Source of the DNA: Paraburkholderia fungorum
Lineage (GTDB): Bacteria; Pseudomonadota; Gammaproteobacteria; Burkholderiales; Burkholderiaceae
Direction of reading: 5' to 3'
DNA: 64,000 bases
NCBI RefSeq assembly: GCF_900099835.1
Contig: NZ_FNKP01000001.1
Coordinates: forward strand, 682,001 to 746,000
In this document: positions 19,013-27,932 of the stretch, one piece after another
Position numbering within the stretch: position 1 is the first letter of the stretch
How the letters are laid out: every line of letters begins with the position of its first letter
Translations under genes and position numbers: made by a program
Notes under the pieces: generated by a model
Seen by the model: only the letters and a program-made list of their open reading frames with translations
Told to the model about the DNA's origin: nothing
Database searches by the model: none

Positions 19013-19906
19013 TTAAGCCACTAACTTCGATGATTCGTCGGCATCAACCGGCGCATCGCGGTGCCGCACAATCACATTCGCCGATGCTGCGAGACGCGCG
19101 GCAAGCGTCTCCGCGATGAACACAGAACGGTGCTGACCACCGGTACAGCCGATCGCGACGGTCAGGTAACTGCGGTTGTCGTCGCGGAAATGCGGCAGCC
19201 ATTTGGCAAGAAACTTTTCGATGTCGTCGATCATTTCATGCACGACCGGCAACGCATCGAGAAAATCCATTACCGGTTTGTCGAGGCCGGTGAGCGGCCG
19301 CAATTCATGATCGTAGTACGGGTTCGGCAGCGTGCGTACGTCGAAAACAAAATCGGCGTCGAGCGGCACGCCGCGCTTGAATCCGAACGATTCGAACATC
19401 AGCACGAGCCCCGCATCTTCCTGCTCGATGAAGCGCTTGACCCACGCGCGCAACACGTTCGCGCGCAGATTGCTGGTATCGATCTGATGGCCGAACTCGG
19501 CGAGACCCGCCACCAGTTCGCGTTCGCGCTCGATGGCTTCCGCGAGCGACGTGAGCAGGCCGACATCGGCGTCATGCGCAGTGGAGCCGGACAACGGATG
19601 ACGGCGGCGGGTTTCGGAAAAGCGTTGAATCAGCGACTGCGTACTCGCGCTCAGGAAGAGCACACGTACGTCGTGGGAGCGTGAAAGGTCGCGGATCATG
19701 GCGGGCATTTCGTCGAGCGATGCGCTCGATCGCGCGTCGATCGCGACCGCGAGGCGTTCCTGCTTGTCTTCGGCGAGATACGTGGCGAGTTGCGGCAGAA
19801 AACGCGGCGGCAGGTTGTCGACGCAGTAATAGCCTGCGTCTTCAAGCGCGTTCAGGGCAACTGACTTGCCGGAGCCGGATATACCGGTGATCAGGATTAT
19901 GCGCAT
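19013..19906 (-). CDS. rapZ: RNase adapter protein RapZ
   Basis: The 297-residue P-loop protein begins [30 protein letters not shown], with Walker A GISGSGKS, and ends with the RNA-binding domain containing [12 protein letters not shown]. In E. coli RapZ delivers GlmZ sRNA to RNase E to control glucosamine-6-phosphate synthase; many other bacteria keep the gene beside ptsN or hprK as here. It follows hprK with a 97-base gap. Confidence 0.95.
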   Translation of the reverse strand: MRIILITGISGSGKSVALNALEDAGYYCVDNLPPRFLPQLATYLAEDKQERLAVAIDARSSASLDEMPAMIRDLSRSHDVRVLFLSASTQSLIQRFSETRRRHPLSGSTAHDADVGLLTSLAEAIERERELVAGLAEFGHQIDTSNLRANVLRAWVKRFIEQEDAGLVLMFESFGFKRGVPLDADFVFDVRTLPNPYYDHELRPLTGLDKPVMDFLDALPVVHEMIDDIEKFLAKWLPHFRDDNRSYLTVAIGCTGGQHRSVFIAETLAARLAASANVIVRHRDAPVDADESSKLVA

Positions 19907-20003
19907 GGCGTCGTCGAAACAGTACGTTTCATCATAGCATCTGGTCCCTATGCGCGTCCCTGCGGCCAGATGTCCGCCGCAGGCGTTTCACGGGTCGCGA
20001 AAA

Positions 20004-20972
20004 TCAGATCAGTTTGCCGGGAAACTGGCTGTCGGGGTCTTGCATGGCGAGACGCTGGCGATCCATGAAATCGCGCAACGTATCGATACCGCGCAGTTGC
20101 AGGATCGTGTTGCGCACGGCCGCTTCGACCAGCACCGCAAGGTTGCGGCCCGCGGCCACCTGGATCGTGACCTTGCTGATCGGCAGGCCGAGCACGTCGA
20201 CGGTCTGGCTCTCCAGCGGCAGGCGCTGGAATTCGCCATCGGGACGGCGCACCAACTGCACGATCAGCTTCAATTTCATTTTCCGCCGAACGGCCGTTTC
20301 ACCAAAAATCGTCTTGATGTCGAGCAGGCCGAGACCGCGCACTTCGAGCAGATTTTGCAGCAGAGGCGGGCAGCGCCCTTCGACGAAGTCGGGGCCGAGG
20401 CGCACGAAATCCACCGCGTCGTCGGCAACGAGGCCGTGACCACGGCTGATCAGCTCCAGGCCCAACTCGCTCTTGCCGAGCCCTGAGTCGCCGGTGAGCA
20501 GCACACCCATCCCGAGGATGTCGAGAAACACGCCGTGCAGCGTGGCGCGCGGCGCCAGAATGCGCGACATGTACAGACGCAGGCTGTCGATTACCGCGGC
20601 AGCGGACATTGGCGTGGTGAACAGCGGCGTGGATGAACGCGTGCAGCGCAGCACCAGTTCCGGCGGCGCCGCGACGCCGCCGGCCACCACCAGAAACGGC
20701 GGTTCCAGCGCGATCAGCTCGGCCATGTGGCGCGAGCGGTCGTCGTCGGCCTGACGTGTGTAGTAGTCGATTTCGGCGTCGCCGAGCACCTGGATCCGGT
20801 TCGGGTGGATCAGGTTCAAGTGGCCGACAAGGTCGGCGCTCGACGTGGCATTGGCGACCGATTCCGAAGAAAAGCCGCGCTCCCAGCCTTCATGCCCCGT
20901 CAGCCAGCTGAGTTTCAGCATGGCGGCGTTGTCGTCGAAAATGCTTTGGGCGTTGATGCTGGACGTGTCCAT
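20004..20972 (-). CDS. hprK: HPr kinase/phosphorylase
   Basis: The 322-residue bifunctional enzyme phosphorylates and dephosphorylates a serine of HPr. The C-terminal catalytic domain has Walker [20 protein letters not shown] and the conserved [20 protein letters not shown]. In betaproteobacteria HprK accompanies an incomplete PTS and signals rather than transports. It lies between ptsN and rapZ, as in many Burkholderiales. Confidence 0.96.
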   Translation of the reverse strand: MDTSSINAQSIFDDNAAMLKLSWLTGHEGWERGFSSESVANATSSADLVGHLNLIHPNRIQVLGDAEIDYYTRQADDDRSRHMAELIALEPPFLVVAGGVAAPPELVLRCTRSSTPLFTTPMSAAAVIDSLRLYMSRILAPRATLHGVFLDILGMGVLLTGDSGLGKSELGLELISRGHGLVADDAVDFVRLGPDFVEGRCPPLLQNLLEVRGLGLLDIKTIFGETAVRRKMKLKLIVQLVRRPDGEFQRLPLESQTVDVLGLPISKVTIQVAAGRNLAVLVEAAVRNTILQLRGIDTLRDFMDRQRLAMQDPDSQFPGKLI

Positions 20973-21114
20973 GAGTCAGTGACTCCAGTGTGGGCCGCGT
21001 ACCGGGCAGAGAAGCGGCCGCGCTAACGCGCGCCGCGAGCCTCGCCAGGCGACACCCGCATGCGGATGGAAATAACGCATGCGAATAATCGGCGTGCGGA
21101 TAACCGCCGATGCA

Positions 21115-21570
21115 TCAAGGTTGCCACTGAGTAAGCAGGCGATGCAATGCTTCGCGGTCTTCTTCCGTGTGCAGGCGCTCGCGGGCGTCGCGATCCGACA
21201 GCAACTGGGCGATTTCCGAAAGGATTTCGAGGTGTTGCTGAGTGGCCTGTTCGGGCACGAGCAGGAAGATCAGCAATGAGACGGGCTGGCCGTCGGGCGA
21301 CTCGAAGGGGATAGGTTCGGCAAGACGGACGAACGCGGCGAGCGGCTGCTTCAAGCCTTTGATCCGGCCGTGCGGAATCGCGACGCCTTCGCCCAGCCCC
21401 GTCGATCCGAGGCGCTCGCGCGCGAACAGATTGTCAGTGACCGTGCTACGGGCGATGCCGTTCTGGTTCTCGAAGATCAGGCCCGCTTGCTCGAACACGC
21501 GTTTCTTGCTGGTGACCGACAGTCCGACGACGACGTTCTCGAGGGGAAGAAATTTGGCTAAACGATTCAT
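21115..21570 (-). CDS. ptsN: Nitrogen-PTS EIIA component PtsN
   Basis: The 151-residue EIIA-Ntr protein receives phosphate on His67 in GVAIPHGRIKG and regulates potassium uptake and stress systems by binding partner proteins. The fold is complete (FARERLGSTGLGEG, VSLLIFLLVPEQATQQHL). ATG 21570 is preferred to a 20-residue longer frame. It lies between hpf and hprK in the rpoN cluster. Confidence 0.95.
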   Translation of the reverse strand: MNRLAKFLPLENVVVGLSVTSKKRVFEQAGLIFENQNGIARSTVTDNLFARERLGSTGLGEGVAIPHGRIKGLKQPLAAFVRLAEPIPFESPDGQPVSLLIFLLVPEQATQQHLEILSEIAQLLSDRDARERLHTEEDREALHRLLTQWQP

Positions 21571-21843
21571 GTTGACAGGCGAAAACGTGGCCTGGGTTCT
21601 CCTCGCTGGGGCGTTTGAGTGGCGTTCCATTCGTTCGATGCTCGCGAAGACGTACGTTGGAGTCCAGAAGCACAGGACTCCGGCAGACCGACTTCCGTAT
21701 GAGCTAGCGTGACCCCGATGGTAACCGGAACATTATAGAACAGGGTAGCTACGGATGGTGCGGCGCGCCATCCATGCGTGGTGGGTTTTTAACGGTTTAG
21801 TCCAAAAGCCGTATTGCCACGCAAAAAAGGCGTTCCTGAAACG

Positions 21844-21869
21844 AAAAACCGCCCGATTCCGGGCGGTTT
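21844..21869 (-). terminator. Terminator after hpf
   Basis: ACCGCCCG/CGGGCGGT with loop ATTC is followed on the minus strand by five T. It lies 40 bases past the hpf stop and separates it from ptsN. Confidence 0.8.
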
Positions 21870-21907
21870 GGCAAGTACGGAAAATGAGGAAAAACCTCTA
21901 ATTTTCC

Positions 21908-22264
21908 TTATTGCGGCGGGACGTCGAGTTGCGGCGCCGGTTGATACTTGATCGCATCGTGCTGATGACCTTGCAGACGATCTTTATGGCGTATCACCTG
22001 CCGGTCGAGCTTGTCGATCATCAGATCGATCGCAGCGTAGAGATCGCTGTCACAGCTCTCGACGAAGATGTCCTTGCCTTTCAGATGGAGGTTGATTTCA
22101 ACCTTTTGACGCTTGTCCTTTTCCTTGTGGTTGTCGACCGAGAGGACCACACTGCCGTCGATTACCTGATCGAAATGTCTTAGCACCCTATCCAGTTTGG
22201 TGATCACGTATTCGCGCAACGCAGGCGTTACTTCGAGGTGGTGTCCACTGATCTGCAGATTCAT
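21908..22264 (-). CDS. hpf: Ribosome hibernation promoting factor (HPF/YhbH type)
   Basis: The 118-residue protein binds the 30S decoding region and favours inactive ribosome dimers in stationary phase. It begins [20 protein letters not shown] and shows [16 protein letters not shown] and [20 protein letters not shown]. This is the short form with a Gln/Pro-rich tail. Being next to rpoN is typical; the gene was once described as a modulator of sigma-54. Confidence 0.95.
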   Translation of the reverse strand: MNLQISGHHLEVTPALREYVITKLDRVLRHFDQVIDGSVVLSVDNHKEKDKRQKVEINLHLKGKDIFVESCDSDLYAAIDLMIDKLDRQVIRHKDRLQGHQHDAIKYQPAPQLDVPPQ

Positions 22265-22434
22265 AGTGCTTCTCCAAGCTAGTGGCCGCTTGATCCGCAC
22301 GATGACAGGTGTCCGGTCGATCTGTCGGCTTGCCTGAGTCGCCCCCCGGTGACTGACTTCTGGCAGGTCGCATCGGCCGGCCTGTCCGCCAACTGCGGAG
22401 CGGCCGGTAAATGCCCGCCACGGAAGGCGACGGG

Positions 22435-23952
22435 CTATAGAGACTTGCGCAGGTTGACTGCCGGAATCTTGAGAGCTTCACGATACTTCGCTACGGTACG
22501 CCGTGCGACCACGAAGCCCTGTTCCGCCAGCAGTTCGGCTATGCGGCTGTCTGAGAGAGGCGATTTCGGGTTTTCCGCTCCTATCAGTTGCTTGATGAGC
22601 GCGCGAATGGCCGTTGAAGACGCCGCGCCGCCCGTGTCGGTCGAAACGTGTGAGCCGAAGAAGTACTTAAACTCCAGCGTCCCAAAAGGGGTCAGCATAT
22701 ATTTGCCGGTTGTCACACGCGAGACAGTTGATTCGTGTAGGCCCAGCGTATCAGCAATTTCCCGCAAAACCAAGGGGCGCATGGCAATTTCGCCGTGCAC
22801 AAAAAAGCTCTTCTGACGCTCGACAATGGCTTGCGCGACCCTCAGGATCGTCTCGAAACGCTGCTGGATATTCTTGATCAGCCAGCGGGCTTCCTGCAGT
22901 TGCTGGCGCAACGATCCGCTGCCCGGATCGCCCCGGTTATTGCGCAGAATGTTCGCGTACAGATGGTTGATGCGCAGCTTCGGCACCACTTCGGGATTCA
23001 GTTCTGCCTGCCAGCCTTGAGCCGTTTTGCGCACCATGATGTCAGGTACGACATAGTCAGCTTCGGCCTTGCCGTAGGCGGCGCCCGGAAACGGTTCGAG
23101 CGAGCGGATCAACACATGCGCGTCGCGCAGGTCGTCGTCGCTGGCCTTCAGGTGTTTGCGCAGACGCGTGAAATCGCGTGCCGCGAGCAGTTCCAGATAG
23201 TGCGCAACGATGTCGAGCGCGAGCGTTCGCGTGGGCGACGTATCGAGCCGCAACAGTTGCAGCCTCAGGCACTCCGACGCTGAACGCGCGCCCACGCCCG
23301 CCGGATCGAAGCTGTGCAGAAGCGCCAGCGCGGCGTTCAGTTCGTCGACATCGACTTCGAGTTCTTCGGGCAGATCGGACAGCACTTCTTCGAGCGTGGC
23401 GGCAAGATAGCCGTCGTCGTCGAGCGATTCGATCAGGAAAGTGATCAGCGCCCGGTCGCGTTGACCCGCCTGGGTCACGCGCAGTTGCGCCATCAGGTGA
23501 TCGCGCAGCGAGGTGCTCGATTCGTGGATTTGCAGCGGCGGCATGTCGTCGTCGTCGGACGCGTTGCCGGAACGGCCGTAGTCGTCGAGATTCCACTGCG
23601 ACGCGTCGCCGTTGCTGTCGCCGGAGAGGCCGTTGTATTCGTCGACACCCTGCGGCTCGCCGTTCTCGGCGCGCTCGTTGCTGCTGGTGGACGAAGACGA
23701 TCCGTTGCCGCCCATCTGGTCGGACGGCACGGAAGAATTGGGTGCCTGCGCGATCAGCGAGCCGTCGGCCGCCACGCGCAATGGGCTCGCAATCCAGTCG
23801 TCCTCGTTTTCGAGGAGCGGATTCTGCGAGATCGCCATCGCGACTTCCTGCTGCAATTCGAGCGTAGACAGCTGTAGCAGCCGGATGGACTGCTGCAGTT
23901 GCGGGGTCAGCGCAAGATGCTGCGATAGGCGGAGTTGGAGGCTGGCTTTCAT
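22435..23952 (-). CDS. rpoN: RNA polymerase sigma-54 factor
   Basis: The 505-residue sigma factor is used at -24/-12 promoters with AAA+ activators. It has the Gln/Leu-rich region I ([20 protein letters not shown]), an acidic region II (about residues 60-130, with NEDDW and many Ser/Asp), a core-binding region, the DNA-binding helix-turn-helix [15 protein letters not shown], and the diagnostic RpoN box [10 protein letters not shown] at residues 483-492. ATG 23952 matches the family start; the upstream frame extension is not conserved. Confidence 0.97.
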   Translation of the reverse strand: MKASLQLRLSQHLALTPQLQQSIRLLQLSTLELQQEVAMAISQNPLLENEDDWIASPLRVAADGSLIAQAPNSSVPSDQMGGNGSSSSTSSNERAENGEPQGVDEYNGLSGDSNGDASQWNLDDYGRSGNASDDDDMPPLQIHESSTSLRDHLMAQLRVTQAGQRDRALITFLIESLDDDGYLAATLEEVLSDLPEELEVDVDELNAALALLHSFDPAGVGARSASECLRLQLLRLDTSPTRTLALDIVAHYLELLAARDFTRLRKHLKASDDDLRDAHVLIRSLEPFPGAAYGKAEADYVVPDIMVRKTAQGWQAELNPEVVPKLRINHLYANILRNNRGDPGSGSLRQQLQEARWLIKNIQQRFETILRVAQAIVERQKSFFVHGEIAMRPLVLREIADTLGLHESTVSRVTTGKYMLTPFGTLEFKYFFGSHVSTDTGGAASSTAIRALIKQLIGAENPKSPLSDSRIAELLAEQGFVVARRTVAKYREALKIPAVNLRKSL

Positions 23953-24081
23953 GGCAAATTGAGATTCATTGTAAAGAGTTTGCCACGACCGCGATACATT
24001 GCGGAATTCGCAATTACGCGCGCGCCCGTTTTCGGCGGCACCAGGCGCAGAACGGCCCAGGTCAAAAGTGCTGATGTGCGG

Positions 24082-24104
24082 TTGCCGCAAAAATAGTGCG
24101 GCAA
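24082..24104. repeat. Inverted repeat between lptB and rpoN
   Basis: TTGCCGCA (24082-24089) and TGCGGCAA (24097-24104) form a perfect 8-base stem with a 7-base loop in the 197-base lptB-rpoN gap. On the minus strand the loop is T-rich but no T run follows, so it is not a classical terminator. It could be an operator or an RNA element in the rpoN leader. Confidence 0.4.
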
Positions 24105-24149
24105 GGGTTCGCGGAGACGCCCTCACGTCGTCCGCAATCCCTTGTGTGC

Positions 24150-24935
24150 TTACATGCGGAAGTGCTCGCCCAGGTAGACGCGCCGCACGCTTTCGTTTTC
24201 GATGATTTCGTTCGGCGCACCGGCGGCCAGCACGCTGCCGTCGCTGATGATGTACGCGTGATCGCAGATGCCGAGCGTCTCGCGCACGTTGTGGTCGGTG
24301 ATCAGCACGCCGATATTGCGCTGCTTCAGAAACTTGACGATCTTCTGGATTTCCAGCACCGCGATCGGGTCGACGCCCGCGAACGGTTCGTCGAGCAGAA
24401 TGAAGCTCGGATTGGTGGCCAGCGCGCGTGCAATTTCAACCCGCCGACGCTCGCCGCCCGACAACGACAGCGCCGGATTCTCGCGCAAATGCCCGATCTG
24501 CAACTCGTCGAGCAGGGCTTCGGTGCGGCTCGTGATGGTGTCCTTGCTAAGCCGCTTGCCGTTCTCTTCGTGCTGCAATTCAAGCACGGCGCGAATGTTT
24601 TCTTCGACGGTGAGCTTGCGGAACACCGACGCTTCCTGCGGCAGATACGACAGGCCGAGCGAAGCGCGCTTGTGGATAGGCAGCAGGCTGATCGATTTGC
24701 CGTCGAGGTCGATTTCGCCGGCATCGAGCGGCACGAGGCCGACGATCATGTAGAACGACGTCGTCTTGCCGGCGCCGTTCGGGCCGAGCAGGCCGACCAC
24801 TTCGCCGCTTTTCACGTCGAGCGACACGTCTTTGACGACCGTGCGCGAACCGTAACGCTTCTTCAGATTACGCACGACCAGCGAACTGCTGGTGCCGGCC
24901 GGCTTGCGATTGGGGAGGGACGCGGAGGAGCTCAC
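24150..24935 (-). CDS. lptB: LPS export ABC transporter ATP-binding protein LptB
   Basis: The 261-residue ATPase powers extraction of lipopolysaccharide by LptBFG. It shows Walker [14 protein letters not shown], signature [15 protein letters not shown] and Walker [14 protein letters not shown]. The start is a GTG at 24935 that overlaps the lptA stop (GTGA). Compared with E. coli LptB it has about 20 extra N-terminal residues. Confidence 0.97.
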   Translation of the reverse strand: MSSSASLPNRKPAGTSSSLVVRNLKKRYGSRTVVKDVSLDVKSGEVVGLLGPNGAGKTTSFYMIVGLVPLDAGEIDLDGKSISLLPIHKRASLGLSYLPQEASVFRKLTVEENIRAVLELQHEENGKRLSKDTITSRTEALLDELQIGHLRENPALSLSGGERRRVEIARALATNPSFILLDEPFAGVDPIAVLEIQKIVKFLKQRNIGVLITDHNVRETLGICDHAYIISDGSVLAAGAPNEIIENESVRRVYLGEHFRM

Positions 24936-25603
24936 TGAGTCGGCGCTCCCTGGATCGTGGTGGACGGCACGAGCGTGGCCGACGCGCCGGTCAGCGGCGC
25001 GGCGCCGCCATTGCGCGGCGACAGCATCGCGCGCACGCGGCCGGTCGGGTTGCCCGGGCCGGCGACGTCCTTGCCAGCCTTCGCGGTATAGAAGTCGTTC
25101 TGGCCGTCGTACGTGACGACGCTGCCGTGCACCTGATCCATCACCGTCGACAAACCTTGCAGGCGTCGGACCGTGGCGTTCGTGGTGAGCGTAGTCAGAT
25201 CCTGCTTGCCGTCGTAGTCGATACGAACGGCCGTGCCTTCGATGTATTCGTCGAGACCTTCGCGTTTCTGCCGGAAATACGACAGATTGCCGCCGGTGGA
25301 CGTACCGGTTGCGTACTGATAACCCTGCGGGTCTTGCGTCACTTCGACGCGATCGGCCCTGATCACGATCGTGCCTTTGGTGGCGACTACGTGGCCGGTG
25401 AAGATGTTGACCTGCTTGAGGTCGTCGTAAGTCATGTTGTCCGCTTCGATGTTGAGCGGCTTGTCCTTATCGGCGCGATCCGCGTGCGCGAGCGGCGCGA
25501 AGCCGGCCAGCGGCAACGCGACGATCAGCGCAGCGAGTCCGGCGCGGCACGCGGACAGGGTGCGCGTGCGGCCGGTATCAAAACGGGGGAACGATTCGTT
25601 CAT
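24932..25603 (-). CDS. lptA: LPS transport periplasmic protein LptA
   Basis: The 223-residue periplasmic bridge protein has a signal peptide ([22 protein letters not shown]) and an OstA-type beta-jellyroll starting [18 protein letters not shown], with [21 protein letters not shown] typical of the family. It lies between lptC and lptB, overlapping lptB by four bases. Confidence 0.95.
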   Translation of the reverse strand: MNESFPRFDTGRTRTLSACRAGLAALIVALPLAGFAPLAHADRADKDKPLNIEADNMTYDDLKQVNIFTGHVVATKGTIVIRADRVEVTQDPQGYQYATGTSTGGNLSYFRQKREGLDEYIEGTAVRIDYDGKQDLTTLTTNATVRRLQGLSTVMDQVHGSVVTYDGQNDFYTAKAGKDVAGPGNPTGRVRAMLSPRNGGAAPLTGASATLVPSTTIQGAPTQ

Positions 25604-25632
25604 GCAGTCACGCCTGGAATGGATTACCCGGG

Positions 25633-26232
25633 TTACTTGGGCGAGCTGCCGCCGGCGTCGGACGCGGCGATCGCGCCTCTTACGTTGCCGAACAGCTGCA
25701 TCACCCGGGTGACGTTGTTGTAGTTCATGCCGCTGGCAGTCATCACCGACATGCCGCGCTGAAGTTTAACCGGCTTTTCAGTCTCGATCACATCGTCGTT
25801 GACCAGCACCCTAAAATGCTGTGAATCCGCTTGCATCTGCGGATCGCCGCCGCCGGGCGCACGCAGGATGCGCGCGTTGTCGTACAGGTCGACGATCGAT
25901 GCGTCGGCGTTCACCTTGCCGGTGTCGCCGGTCGCGGTGACGATCGGCTTGCCGGGCTGGAACGCACGCATGGCCGGTTTGACCAGATCGCTCAGTTCGT
26001 CGTCTTCGTAATGAATCAGCGACTGGGCGGTCAGCCGGTATTGCGTCGAGCCCGACTGATCGAGTTCGGAAACCGAGAAATTGTCGGCGAAATAGTCCGG
26101 CGTGTGTTCTTTCGGACGCACCACGCCTTCGTTCTGCCGCGGCAGCGTGGCTTGCAGCAGCCACCACGTGATACCGGCGAGCGCAGCCATCGCGACCAGC
26201 GGGATCAGGGAAGTCAGGCGAAACTGGTTCAT
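25633..26232 (-). CDS. lptC: LPS export protein LptC
   Basis: The 199-residue bitopic protein has one N-terminal helix (LTSLIPLVAMAALAGITWWL) and a periplasmic jellyroll (DYFADNFSVSELDQSGSTQY, SGMNYNNVTRVMQLFGNVRG). It passes LPS from LptBFG to LptA. ATG 26232 overlaps the kdsC stop (ATGA), giving tight translational coupling. Confidence 0.94.
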   Translation of the reverse strand: MNQFRLTSLIPLVAMAALAGITWWLLQATLPRQNEGVVRPKEHTPDYFADNFSVSELDQSGSTQYRLTAQSLIHYEDDELSDLVKPAMRAFQPGKPIVTATGDTGKVNADASIVDLYDNARILRAPGGGDPQMQADSQHFRVLVNDDVIETEKPVKLQRGMSVMTASGMNYNNVTRVMQLFGNVRGAIAASDAGGSSPK

Positions 26233-26789
26233 CCGACGAGGCCTCGCTGTTCGCCGCTGCACGCAGCCGCCAGCAGCGCTTCATATTTGTGCTGCGCGCG
26301 CAACAGCGTATCGACGACTTCGCGCGCCGCGCCGTGGCCGCCGCGCGCCTCGCTGACCCAATGGGCCCGCGCGATCACTTCAGGATGCGAGTTGGCCGGA
26401 GCCGCCGCGAAGCCGACCTTCAGCATCACGGCAAGATCGACCCAGTCGTCACCCATGTAGCCGCATTCTTCGGCCGTCAAGCCAGTTTTCTGCAAGAGGT
26501 CCGCAAACGCCTGAGGTTTGTCCTGAATGCCCTGATAAACGTGCGTGACGTTCATCTCTTTCGCCCGCGCCGCGACGATGCCCGACTTGCGCCCGGTGAT
26601 GATCGCGGTGTCGATGCCGGCTTCGCGCAGCAGCTTCATGCCGTGGCCGTCCATCGAATGGAAGCCCTTCATCGTGTCGCCTTCCGCCGTGAACAGCAGG
26701 CCGCCGTCGGTCAGTACACCGTCGACGTCGAAAATCATCAGCTTCACGCGGCTGGCGCGTTCGGTTGCCGTAGCAGGGGCGATGGCCAT
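26229..26789 (-). CDS. kdsC: 3-deoxy-D-manno-octulosonate 8-phosphate phosphatase KdsC
   Basis: The 186-residue HAD phosphatase releases Kdo from Kdo-8-phosphate. It shows the nucleophile motif FDVDGVLTDG, ITGRKSGIV and YMGDDWVDLAVM. It overlaps kdsD by one base and lptC by four, so Kdo synthesis and LPS transport genes form one operon. Confidence 0.96.
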   Translation of the reverse strand: MAIAPATATERASRVKLMIFDVDGVLTDGGLLFTAEGDTMKGFHSMDGHGMKLLREAGIDTAIITGRKSGIVAARAKEMNVTHVYQGIQDKPQAFADLLQKTGLTAEECGYMGDDWVDLAVMLKVGFAAAPANSHPEVIARAHWVSEARGGHGAAREVVDTLLRAQHKYEALLAAACSGEQRGLVG

Positions 26790-27772
26790 CAGATCACCTT
26801 CTTCGAGAACAGGTCGTGCATGTTGAGTGCGCCGATCAGCTTGCCCGCTTCATCGACGACCAGCATCTGATTGATACGGTGACGCTCCATCAGTTCAACG
26901 GCTTCGACCGCGAGCTGGTCCGGACCGATGGTGCGCGGGCCGGCCGTCATGACCGAAGCAATCGACAACTGGCGGAAATCGCCGTCGCGTTCGAGCACGC
27001 GGCGCAAGTCGCCGTCGGTGAAGATGCCGGTGACGCGCTCGTCGCTATCGACGATCGCGGTCATGCCCATGCGCTTGGCGGTCAACTGGAACAGCGCGTC
27101 GCGCACGGTTGCTTCAGGCGTGACCTTCGGCACCTGGTCGCCGGTGCGCATCACGTCGCGAACGTAGGTAAGCAGGCGCCGGCCGAGCGCGCCGCCAGGA
27201 TGCGAGCGCGCGAAGTCGTCGCGTCCGAAACCGCGTGCGTCGAGCACCGCGACCGCGAGCGCGTCGCCGAGCGCAAGCGCGGCGGTGGTGCTGGCGGTGG
27301 GCGCGAGATTCATCGGGCAGGCTTCTTTCGACACTGCGGAATTCAGATGAACGTCGGCCAGTTGTGCGAGACTCGACGACGGGCGTCCGGTCATCGCGAT
27401 CAGCTTCGCGCCGATCCGCTTGATGAGCGGCAGGATCGCCACGAGTTCTTCGGTTTCACCGGAATTGGACAGCGCGAGGAACACGTCGTCGGACGTGACC
27501 ATGCCGAGGTCGCCATGACTGGCTTCCGCAGGATGCACGAAGAACGCCGGTGTGCCGGTGCTGGCCAGCGTGGCCGCGAGCTTGCGCGCCACATGGCCGG
27601 ATTTGCCGATGCCGGAGACGACCACGCGCCCACGGCAACCCAGGATGAAGTCGATCGCCCCGACGAAACCATCGTCGAGTTGATCGCGAAGCGCGCGCAC
27701 GGCGTCCGCTTCGATGTCGAGCACGTCACGAGCGAGCGCGAGTGCCCGGTCGCCATTGATTTTCGCTATCAT
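26789..27772 (-). CDS. kdsD: D-arabinose 5-phosphate isomerase KdsD
   Basis: The 327-residue enzyme makes arabinose-5-phosphate, the first step to Kdo. It consists of a SIS domain (CRGRVVVSGIGKSGHVARKL, PAEASHGDLGMV, LSNSGETEELV) followed by two CBS domains (VRDVMRTGDQVPKV and IASVMTAGPRTIGP). It is the first gene of the leftward Kdo/Lpt/rpoN block and is divergent from the Kef-type antiporter with a 160-base spacer. Confidence 0.96.
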   Translation of the reverse strand: MIAKINGDRALALARDVLDIEADAVRALRDQLDDGFVGAIDFILGCRGRVVVSGIGKSGHVARKLAATLASTGTPAFFVHPAEASHGDLGMVTSDDVFLALSNSGETEELVAILPLIKRIGAKLIAMTGRPSSSLAQLADVHLNSAVSKEACPMNLAPTASTTAALALGDALAVAVLDARGFGRDDFARSHPGGALGRRLLTYVRDVMRTGDQVPKVTPEATVRDALFQLTAKRMGMTAIVDSDERVTGIFTDGDLRRVLERDGDFRQLSIASVMTAGPRTIGPDQLAVEAVELMERHRINQMLVVDEAGKLIGALNMHDLFSKKVI

Positions 27773-27932
27773 TCGCGAAGTATAGCAAAGGCGCCTGTTC
27801 GCCGCGCCGGGCCTGCTGTGCCAAGCCGCTGCCTTTATCAGCCTTTTTACTGGCCCCTCAACCTTGTCGCACGGCGTTTTCGTGCGCGGTTCCGCTGACG
27901 AACGAGGACGCTTTACCCATGCGTTTTTGCCG

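Noticed and set aside
23953-23985. A sigma-54-like TGGCA-N-TTTACA sequence just before rpoN
   Set aside because: The essential GC of the -12 element is AC here and the spacing to the start codon is too short for a convincing promoter.
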